A stretch of 64,000 nt of DNA. Source: Phytophthora sp. 'mugwort' (taxonomy: Eukaryota; Oomycota; Peronosporomycetes; Peronosporales; Peronosporaceae). The DNA is taken from assembly GCA_033558025.1 (NCBI GenBank), contig JAUCEF010000007.1, positions 8,742,001 through 8,806,000 of the forward strand, in the 5' to 3' direction. The number at the start of each line of letters is the position of its first letter. Position 1 is the first letter of the stretch. Below the pieces are notes generated by a model that searched no databases, was not told the origin of the DNA, and saw only the letters and a program-made list of their open reading frames with translations. The position numbers and the translations under genes were made by a program. This document shows, in pieces, positions 56,771 through 64,000 of this stretch.

Positions 56771-57724
56771 TTGCGACTTTGTGTGCCGAACGACTACCAA
56801 CTTCGCACAAATATCATCTCGGGTTTGCACGACGCAGCCATTGCAGCACATCCCGGAGTACGGCGCACATTCCTTCGGGTTGCACAATGGTACTACTGGA
56901 AAAACATGGAGAAAGACATCTACGACTACGTCACAAGTTGCGAAACATGTGCAAGATGGAAACACAGCAACGCCAAGAAAAATGGGAAACTTGTTCCTAT
57001 TTCAATCCCCAAAGAATGTTGGGAAGTGGTGTCAATGGACTTCATCACCGGCTTACCGGAATCCAACGGATTTGATGCGATCCTAACAGTCGTCGACAAA
57101 CTCTCAAAACGTCCCAAGTACATCGCAGTGAATACAACGAACGACGCAGAGAAAACTTCCCACATCTTTTTCGACAATGTCGTGCGACACCATGGAATAC
57201 CCGCAGTCCTCATCAGCGATCGAGACCCGAAATTTACATCGAAATTTTGGCGTTCGCTCGCTAAAATTATGGGCATCAAATTGAACATGACAACCGCGCA
57301 CTGAGCTCAGGCTGACGGCCAGACAGAGAGACAGAATCTCGTTCTGGAAGACGCACTTCGTTGTATGACTTCGTATCATGGCCAGGATTGGTCAGAAAAA
57401 TTACCAACGACAGAGTATGCACATGCAACTCTAACTAGTGCCTCAACGGGACTGTCGCCGTTCGAAATCGACACGGGACGCAAAGAGCGACTACCTATCG
57501 GACTCCCAACAGCGCTAGCTACGAGCGCTAACAACCCCGAACTCGACATTGCCGAATTCGCGAAAACATTCCACGAAGATCGGCAGAAGCTCGTCGAACA
57601 AGCAAGAGTGCATTTAAAGCACGCACAAGAGTCACAAAAACGCTATTATGACCAAAAGCGCAATGACGTTGCGTTCAAAGTGGGCGAGTTGGTGATGCTC
57701 GACACTCGCCGTCTTCCCCTTTGA
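56771..57724 (+). pseudogene. integrase of element 2, interrupted by a stop
   Basis: The HHCC region spans 56800-56960 (H in 'AAHPGVRRT', 'CETCARWKH'). The catalytic core shows Asp in 'SMDFITGLPESNG' and Asp in 'LISDRDPKFTSKFW'. A TGA at 57302-57304 falls just before 'AQADGQTERQNLVLEDALR', where the third acidic residue (E of TERQN) lies. The frame then continues to 57724 with 'VGELVMLDTRRLPL' and stops again. Confidence 0.85.
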
Positions 57725-57798
57725 CACGCAGCACAGGACATGGAAGTTAAACGTGCAAAACTTGCAGCAAGAAAGATCGGTCCATTCAAATCGTCAAA

Positions 57799-58164
57799 AT
57801 GATCGGGGAAAACGTCGCAAAACTCCAATTACCCGCAAACATGCAGAGAACGAACCCCACATTTAATGTGGATATTTTAGCGCATTTTGTCCAAGATCAC
57901 GAGCGGTTCAAGAGCCGACCAATACCCAAAATATCGCGGGTCGTCGTGGATGAGAACACCGGTGAAGAAATGTATATCGTCGAAAAACTTCTTAAACACC
58001 GAATCGTGAACCGCAAGAAACAATGGTTGGTCAAGTGGAACGGATACCCAGACCACGAGGCAACATGGGAATATGAAAGCGACATCAACCACGTCTCCCA
58101 CTGGAAGGTTCTCGTCGAAGCGTTCCACAAGCTTCGACTCGAAGTCACTCGCCGGAGGATGTAA
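57799..58164 (+). pseudogene. integrase C-terminal chromodomain of element 2
   Basis: A frame beginning in the integrase C terminus ('NPTFNVDILAHF') carries a chromodomain: 'MYIVEKLLKHRIVNRKKQWL', 'VKWNGYPDHEATWEYE'. Chromodomains on gypsy integrases direct insertion to particular chromatin. The coding overlaps the first bases of the 3' LTR at its stop. It is one frame change from the upstream integrase frame. Confidence 0.85.
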
Positions 58165-58695
58165 GGATGTGGTTTGCAATTACGACACATTTTACATCCG
58201 TTACGTATGGATAAAACCAATGGTCCCGACACAATCGATATACGCACAGTCTGGTGCAGACGTAAAGTTTCTATCGTCCAAGGCAAAGGTCACGGGTTCG
58301 AGTCCCATCGATAACACATTTTATTTTGCATAGTTTGCATAAATTGCACATAAGGAGGCGCCGCGCGACACCACGACATCTTCCAAGGATCACGTATGTG
58401 AACTACACTTATGGTACACGCAATCATTATCATGATGACGAAACCAGAGAATGTCCCAGAGTCTCCAGCCAATCAGATAGTCAATAGAGTGTGACGTGTA
58501 GGTTTGCATGTGATGTAGAGGAATGGTTGGTCACCGTGCGGAGAATATCCAGCGTGGCACAAAGGACACACAAGAGCCTCCATGGCGGCTTAGATATAGC
58601 GCTAGCGAACTAAGGACCGCCCAAAATGAATCACTTCCAAATTTCCTTCCTACTCGACAACTCCTTCTCCTTCTCCTCCGCCCCACATCATTACA
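58160..58695 (+). repeat. 3' LTR of element 2
   Basis: 536 bp. It differs from the 5' LTR by four substitutions and an extra TTCTCC unit. The tRNA-like segment is at 58233-58313. Confidence 0.96.
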
Positions 58696-59475
58696 GTAAC
58701 CACCGGAGCTGCTAGCATCTTAATCGATAGCGGCGTTGGCAAACCGACCTTCCTCTGTGGTGGGGAATGCTTCCAGCCCTTCCATTGCTTTGCTCCGTTG
58801 CCGATACATTCTTGTCAAATTTAGAGATTTCAGAAAGACTTCCCTCCTCGCAAACTTCATTTTAAGTCCGGAAAGAGAAGCGCCTTCTTCCCAGCCGTTT
58901 ATCTCGAAAACGCGAAAAGGTTACCTAGCATCGTTTAGTTTTGCGCAGTCTCATATTTCAGTTTCTAGTATGCATTTATTTTCGTCTTGCTTCATTTCAC
59001 TCAACTATGCAAATGTTTGGGTCCTTTAGACATCTATGGCGCACTTTCACCCATGAGTAGCTAGCTTGCGAGTGAAAGTATATTTGTCAGGGATCGCTGT
59101 CACATGAACTACTCCAATCAGTGCCACGTTGGCACTGCCAAGGTAGTCACCGATGAAAGTGCATAACGGTATTAGAGAGGGCATTGACATATGCATGTAG
59201 AATATATTTGTGGTGATTTTAAAATTGCATTATTGAGTGCTGAAAAAAGGAATATCAATTATACATATTGCTAACCCACTTGTGACCAACTAGCCGAGCG
59301 CCGCCGCGTACGCGGCGGTGGGTTTAGCTTTGGTCCCAGTAAGTGGACCTGTCTATGCGCTGTAGTCGCAGCCCGTCAAGACCGACACCACTAGCGCCCA
59401 TGCGACGGCCTAATGAAAAGACGCAGGCTAAAAATATACATCAAGTTTCAACCAATCGTTAATTTATACTTTCCA
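58696..59475. other. flank of element 2: resumed transposase frame, then non-coding sequence
   Basis: The first 23 bases (58696-58718) restore, on the minus strand, the beginning of the interrupted transposase frame with an ATG at 58718-58716. The rest has no recognisable gene. An 18-bp GC-rich perfect palindrome (CCGCCGCGTACGCGGCGG) lies at 59301-59318. Confidence 0.6.
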
Positions 59476-61450
59476 CTAATGGCAGAATGTTGTGTTAGCG
59501 AATGAGGGCCGCCTTCGCTGCGATCGCCAGCCAATGAGATTGCGGGTAGAAATCACATTATGGCGTGACAGACGGACGGACGGAGGGACATTAGCGTTGA
59601 GTTTTGGGATATGCACTAATCTCCAGCTCGAGAATACCCTGGACAGTTGAACGTTCAAGAAGGTGTGGTTGGACCTCAAGAAGAGGAGCGCCTCGACCAT
59701 GACTGGCTGAGGTGAATGCCGATTCAGCCCGATCATGTCTCGAGCCATGCTGAACAATCTATCCACGGTGTTCGATGTTGGGAGCATAGCCAGAATCAGA
59801 ACGTGCTGATCCTGCTGGTTAGAAACTCGGGTCCGCTTAAGGGACTCGCTCCACAAAGCCGACCATCTTTCCCCCAGCATCGAAGTCACTGCTTACCGTC
59901 TTGAGCGGAGCCACTGCAAGCTTCTCGGCTAGGTTCAGTGACCGCCCGCCTTGGAGCTTGAAAGCCGCGGACTCAAATGTTGCGTTGGCGACGATGGCGG
60001 AGGATAGACCTACAGTAATAGTAAAAAAATAAAAAAATAAAATAATGTTAGACACAATGCTCAACATTAAGTGCGGGTAGTTGGTCTGCGACCGTGTCGT
60101 CACACGCGTCTAGAAATTCACGGAGCTCGAAAAACCGCAGGATCATAGAGAATGTGGAGCCCCACCTCATGTCTTGACGGAGGACAGGGCGGAGCTCAGT
60201 CTTGAATCTGAATTTAGACAAATCCGAATTAAACATCAAATAAAAGTATTAAGCTAAAGTAAGAAATGTAAAATAAACCTACCGGAGCTTTGTAGTGCTC
60301 GGAGCTTTACCATAAGCTGTTGAATAGCCCTGAGCTCCACTTCGTACTCGTCCGTTAGAAGTCGTACGGCGATGTTCAACTGACGCTCCCCACCAGGGGA
60401 ACGCCCATCAGTCGTGCCTGCTTCTTGTTGGCGGAACAGTTATCGCCGAAATGAAACACAACATTAGTCACGTTCTTACCAAAAACAGTGAGCACTGTCT
60501 CAATAGCTACACGGCGTGTCGCGCGCTGTGACAGTCGTCGGGCTCGTTGATAATCGGAGCCGTCGATAAAAGCGTCGTCTTCACAACGCCATGTCGTACG
60601 CTGCGTACAATGCGAGATAGTGCTCAGAGTCGTTAGACCACCCGTCAAACATGATACCAAATTTGACGGGGAGTTCAGCACCAATCTTCTTTCCTACCGC
60701 TGCCGTCACTTGGAGGATGGTAGCTCGCATTGTTAGGTAAGATACTGCAGGTAACTTAGTATATCGAGTAACCACACATACATGATTAGACGTAAGGTTT
60801 ATTAAAACAGAAATGCAACGAATTATCTTACCCGCTGGTGGATGGCTTCTCACAGAGCGTGAGCGGGAGGCCTCAAGTCAACCGTCCAGTCGACCGACCA
60901 AAGAGAGTCATGGCTCACCCACAAAACTATGGACCCAGTCTCGTACATAGCCCACGAAGCTACATTGGTCCATCAACCCGTCGTGATGAGCTTTAAGATG
61001 GACCAGGAGATTGGAGTACCCGCGTCCAATCTCCTGACAAAATGGACGTGTACATACACGGAACGCCAACTATGGACCCAGTCTCGTACATAGCCCACGA
61101 AGCTACATTGGTCCATCAACCCGTCGTGATGAGCTTTAAGATGGACCAGGAGATTGGAGTACCCGCGTCCAATCTCCTGACAAAATGGACGTGTACATAC
61201 ACGGAACGCCAACTGGCCCGTCGGCTCGTGGTCGTGGTCGACGACGTGTGCGAAGAAGAAGCGATTTGCGCTTGGCTGAAGCGCGGTGTGGTGACAGTGT
61301 GGACCATGATATTGATCGTTTTTTTTCGTTGGGGTAAAGTGGAGTGTGGCTTTGGCTTGCCAAACAAATGTTGAGATGAGCCTTTACACGTACGAGGGGC
61401 TGGGATGTGGTGAAATTTGATTGGACGTGGACCCCCGAGCCGCGCATGCC
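59476..61450 (-). pseudogene. degenerate hAT transposase
   Basis: Minus-strand pieces occur in hAT order. The finger region is 61212-60973 ('CTRPFCQEIGRGYSNLLVHL', C...H...H). A core frame is 60853-60581 ('VKFGIMFDGWSNDSEHYLAL'). Another is 60684-60376 ('NVVFHFGDNCSANKKQARLM'), followed by 60239-60048 ('MRWGSTFSMILRFFEL'). The C-terminal dimerisation frame 59889-59476 has 'NTVDRLFSMARDMIGLNRHS'. The frames are separated by shifts and stops, some of which could be introns. A 143-bp tandem duplication disrupts the finger region. Target duplications were not found. Confidence 0.8.
60925..61210. repeat. perfect 143-bp tandem duplication
   Basis: 60925-61067 and 61068-61210 are identical by eye. 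The unit covers the zinc-finger coding region of the hAT transposase (minus strand). As 143 is not a multiple of three, the second copy shifts the frame, turning 'CTRPFCQEIGRGYSNL' into a different reading. Confidence 0.93.
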
Positions 61451-62200
61451 CATCGATTTTTCGGTAGAATAAATAATGCAGCGTTCACCCTCCTTAAAAT
61501 AAATTTTTTTAGTGTAACAAACCAGAAAAATAAATGATTGCAGTCAACCCATTAAAATAAGTTTATATGCATAATTTATAGATTATGACCGGAGAGCGGA
61601 TATTCGGGAAATGAGTACATGTATTGCAAATACTTAACTATCCATCTTTTAAAAACTTGAAACACAACCAATTCCAGACACAGACTCCGCTCACTGCGAG
61701 TGTCTGGCATCTGTGACTTCTGACATGGGTATGATACGATGCACATTTATTTAACATTCTGGTTCTCATCCGATAGTCACGAAGCGGACGGAAAGAAGGG
61801 GATGATGATGACGTGGAGGCTACGATCTCGATTTCACCCTGTATGGGAGTTCTTACGGCTATATATTGTTCTTCGTTGCGGGCCTGGTTGGTATCTGAAA
61901 GTGGGTCGGTGGTATCCAAGTTTCTCGGGCAAAAATGCAAGCTATTGGTTGCTAATAGTGAAATACGCAGCAAAGGCAAGTAAAGCTGGGCTCAACCTCA
62001 TGAATAAGAACCTTCATGTCATCGACGACAGCGTGATGATACGTGGAGACCGCCACTCAAAGGTATGACATTTATCTACTCCATCATGGAGTCCATGAAC
62101 ACAACGAGGTACTAAGTTCAGCATGCTGCGAAAATATCTTTCCACCTTTATTTTACTCAAGGCAAGGTGTCGTAACTTACGACTCAAATGCTACTTAGAC
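61451..62200. other. spacer with unidentified frames
   Basis: A plus-strand frame of 109 codons (61739-62068) and an overlapping minus-strand frame of 113 codons (61979-61638) are present. Neither contains a motif I recognise, and the codon pattern does not decide between them. The first 170 bases are AT-rich. Confidence 0.4.
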
Positions 62201-62488
62201 CTAGCACGAATCATCGTTGTCATCATCTGAATCGTCATCCTTGTCGTCGTTCGAATCATCATCATCATCGTCCTTGTCATCGTCGGAATCATCGTCAGAG
62301 TCACCTTGGATTTTTAAGGATCTGCCGGCGATGTCTTGGGAGTTGCCACGGAGCGCTTCGGTCACGATAACTATTCCAGTTCTTGGTACCGACTCAGCGA
62401 TTACCGCTCGAAGCCTCGCGCCATTCCGCGTTTCCGACGCAATAACTGGGGCAAGCAGGCATACAATCGAGACTAACTTCAATAGCAT
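62201..62488 (-). CDS. small secreted aspartate-rich protein
   Basis: This single frame of 95 residues starts at ATG 62488. It has a clear signal peptide (MLLKLVSIVCLLAPVIAS, cleavage likely near residue 18). A 45-residue central part with several Arg (RNGARLRAV) and hydrophobic Val/Ile follows. The C-terminal 35 residues are nearly all Asp, Ser, Lys and Asn (SDDDSDDDK-type repeats), ending in Cys. Secretion to the cell surface or apoplast is likely. Calcium binding by the acidic tail is possible. No RXLR motif is present (the sequence reads A-R-L-R). The family was not recognised. The upstream frame extends to 62575, but the ATG at 62488 gives the signal peptide. Confidence 0.65.
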   Translation of the reverse strand: MLLKLVSIVCLLAPVIASETRNGARLRAVIAESVPRTGIVIVTEALRGNSQDIAGRSLKIQGDSDDDSDDDKDDDDDDSNDDKDDDSDDDNDDSC

Positions 62489-62882
62489 ATTTATCAGTGG
62501 GGGGGAGGTGCCAAGCTTGCAGAATATGGCGCAATGTGGAGTCAGACAGATTAGACAAAACAGCATTTTGTTCATTAGTTCTATCCCGTCTTTAGTATTT
62601 TCAGAGCAAGTTCTTGTTCTCCGTCATGGTCTTGAATCAATCATTGGTCAGCTGTTAAATTGGCCCAGAGCGACATCAATCGTGCTCTACAAGAAACATA
62701 ATTATTACCAGTACTACATGTATCTGGCAATAGCATTCGTTCCGGCATGAAAGCTTAACAGACAGACATCATTCCTCACCATAAAAGTTCTTACCTCAAG
62801 AAATGAGCTCATGCGCTAAACAACTGTATCGCGCTCTCCAAAAGACCTTTCAATGTCGTCACCCCGGGGTGACCGATGTGAA
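62489..62882. other. intergenic region
   Basis: This 394-bp gap between the secreted protein gene and U1-70K (both minus strand) must contain the promoter of the former and the 3' flank of the latter. No defined element was recognised. Confidence 0.5.
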
Positions 62883-63854
62883 TTAATACCTACGAGAGTA
62901 ATCACGTGAATCCTTGCGGCCGCGGCGATCACGGTCGCGACTGCGATCGCGTCCACGGTCTCGGTCACGACTGCGGTCGCTGCCACGGTCGCGTCGACGG
63001 TCCCGCGATCTCGATCTCGATCGGCGTCGATCACGACGATCGCCAACAGCAGCACGCCCACGACTGCGACTCCGATCATGCGGAAGCTCACGAGCCCCGA
63101 ATCGGTCACCTCTTGCCGCTCCTTCATCACGTGCCGCGCCGACCTGAAAGTGACCAATCGCTTCTCGTCCCGAGTACTTGACATTGACGTCCGCTCCTCC
63201 CTTGCGGGTCTCTCCAATGCCGCCTCCAAACTTTCTCGGCAGCCAATCCCTCACGGTGCGCCCTCGTTCGACATCTACGACCACGCGGCGGCCGTCGATC
63301 TTCTTGCCGTCAGCGTACTTGTAGGCGGCCTTCATGTCCGCCTCCTTCTCATACTCGACAAAACCGTAGCCGCGCGATTTCCCTTCGAGGTCCTCCACGA
63401 GCCGCACGCTTTTGACAGGTCCATACTGCTCGAACTCATGACGAAGCTGCTGCTCTGTGGTCTCGTAGCTGATGCGGCCAACAAAGAGCGTCCTATACGC
63501 ATCCTGGGTCTTCTTCGGGTCCTCAACGTTCGGGTCCCACTTAGCACGGTCCTCCTGCATCTTAGCATCGCTGGCCGCAATCTTCTCCTGACGACGGCGT
63601 TCGCGACGCTCCTTGGGTGTCTCCTGCACCTCGCGCGGCGGGGGGTTCTCCGTCTCGAAGCCGTCCAGGAAGGATGCGAGCCCTGTGTACGGCGGCATTT
63701 TGCGCTTGACCAGACGCGGCAGATGGTCAAGCGGCGCGTTGGGCTCGAAGAGGACCTTGAGGTGCGCGGGTAAATGCATGATGGCCGGCCCCATGCCGCT
63801 GGAGCTCATCTGCCCTTTGGGCGTCATCTTGCGGTGCGCGTTCGGGTTGCTCAT
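62883..63854 (-). CDS. SNRNP70: U1 snRNP 70 kDa protein
   Basis: This intronless gene encodes 323 residues. The N-terminal U1-70K-specific segment is present ('LPAHLKVLFEPNAPLDHLP', 'PPYTGLASFLDGFE'). A linker precedes one RNA-recognition motif with RNP2 'LFVGRI' at 123-128 and RNP1 'SRGYGFVEY' at 160-168, then 'RVVVDVERGRTVRDWLPRKF'. The C terminus is rich in Arg-Ser/Arg-Asp dipeptides (RSRSRDRRRDRGSDRSRDRD), as in U1-70K of other eukaryotes. It binds U1 snRNA stem-loop I and helps define 5' splice sites in the nucleus. The ATG at 63854 gives the conserved N terminus, and a stop in the 5' direction was not needed to decide it. Confidence 0.94.
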   Translation of the reverse strand: MSNPNAHRKMTPKGQMSSSGMGPAIMHLPAHLKVLFEPNAPLDHLPRLVKRKMPPYTGLASFLDGFETENPPPREVQETPKERRERRRQEKIAASDAKMQEDRAKWDPNVEDPKKTQDAYRTLFVGRISYETTEQQLRHEFEQYGPVKSVRLVEDLEGKSRGYGFVEYEKEADMKAAYKYADGKKIDGRRVVVDVERGRTVRDWLPRKFGGGIGETRKGGADVNVKYSGREAIGHFQVGAARDEGAARGDRFGARELPHDRSRSRGRAAVGDRRDRRRSRSRSRDRRRDRGSDRSRDRDRGRDRSRDRDRRGRKDSRDYSRRY

Positions 63855-64000
63855 GGTGGGTGCGGGGCGTTGTGCGGGCGGAAAGGGTATACGCAGATAG
63901 ATCAGGTGGTGGTGGATACAATGCGGCGTCTGCGAAGTTAGTTAGAGACCTGTAGCCAGAGATACAGCACACGCAAGAAGAGCGAGGAAGCGCTGATCAA

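Larger units (their letters stand above)
52014..58695 (+). mobile_element. young chromodomain Ty3/gypsy LTR retrotransposon (element 2)
   Basis: The 6682-bp element has LTRs at 52014-52543 and 58160-58695 (TGTAAGGATG...CATTACA) and target duplications GTAAC at 52009-52013 and 58696-58700. The LTRs differ by only four substitutions and one 6-bp unit (TTCTCC), so insertion is recent. TGGTAGCACTTG, probably the primer-binding site, begins two bases after the 5' LTR. The order gag-protease-RT-RNase H-integrase-chromodomain defines a chromovirus-like gypsy element. Pol is broken by two frame changes and a stop. Confidence 0.96.

Noticed and set aside
59301..59318. GC-rich 18-bp perfect palindrome
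   Set aside because: Too short on its own, with no repeat partner or gene end nearby; kept only as a note in the spacer entry.
62188..62370. His-rich plus-strand frame
   Set aside because: It is the shadow of the Asp-rich coding repeat on the minus strand.

Overview
This window is nuclear DNA of an oomycete, most likely a Phytophthora-type member of the Peronosporales. The signs are short (about 50-250 bp) GT-AG introns in closely packed protein genes, a flagellar LRR protein, oomycete-style Ty3/gypsy, MULE and hAT elements, and decayed secreted-effector-like reading frames. No species is claimed. All exon coordinates were worked out by hand from splice sites, reading frame and family similarity recalled without a database search.

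Positions 1-31.2 kb are a compact housekeeping block. In order: 3' part of an LRRC9-like gene (+), ribosomal protein S15/uS19 (-), RNase P/MRP subunit Rpp30 (+), a POLE3-like histone-fold protein (-), a zinc-ribbon short-chain dehydrogenase (+), two small unrecognised genes (-), a probably myristoylated CAMK-type kinase (+), a Sen1/senataxin-like helicase (+), an unrecognised 498-aa protein (+), a short VPS13/chorein-type protein (-), AP-4 sigma (+), a hAT-derived BED-finger gene (+) and an ACAA2-type thiolase (+). Gaps are often under 200 bp and several gene pairs are divergent. Membrane traffic (AP-4 sigma, VPS13-like) and RNA metabolism (Rpp30, Sen1, S15, U1-70K) are well represented, but no shared pathway is evident.

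Positions 31.2-62 kb are a repeat-rich, gene-poor island. It begins with effector-like remnants, a 670-bp element with terminal inverted repeats and a 52-bp palindrome. An old, degenerate Ty3/gypsy element (35469-43583, target duplication GCCCC) follows and carries open frames antisense to pol near its 3' end. Next is a degenerate Mutator-like element (about 43.7-47.8 kb) whose transposase (zinc finger, DDE core, SWIM) is followed by a Ulp1-type cysteine-protease region. A minus-strand DDE transposase of the 'DNCGGQNKN' type is split by a much younger chromodomain Ty3/gypsy element (52014-58695, target duplication GTAAC); that element's LTRs contain a tRNA-like segment. A broken hAT element with a perfect 143-bp tandem duplication in its zinc-finger region completes the island.

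The window ends with a small secreted aspartate-rich protein (-) and U1-70K (-), so the repeat island sits between conserved genes, as in the gene-dense/gene-sparse layout known from Phytophthora genomes. The strongest candidates for something unusual are the MULE-Ulp1 combination, the tRNA-like LTR segment, the gypsy antisense frames, the Sen1 low-complexity insertion and the SDR without a catalytic tyrosine.
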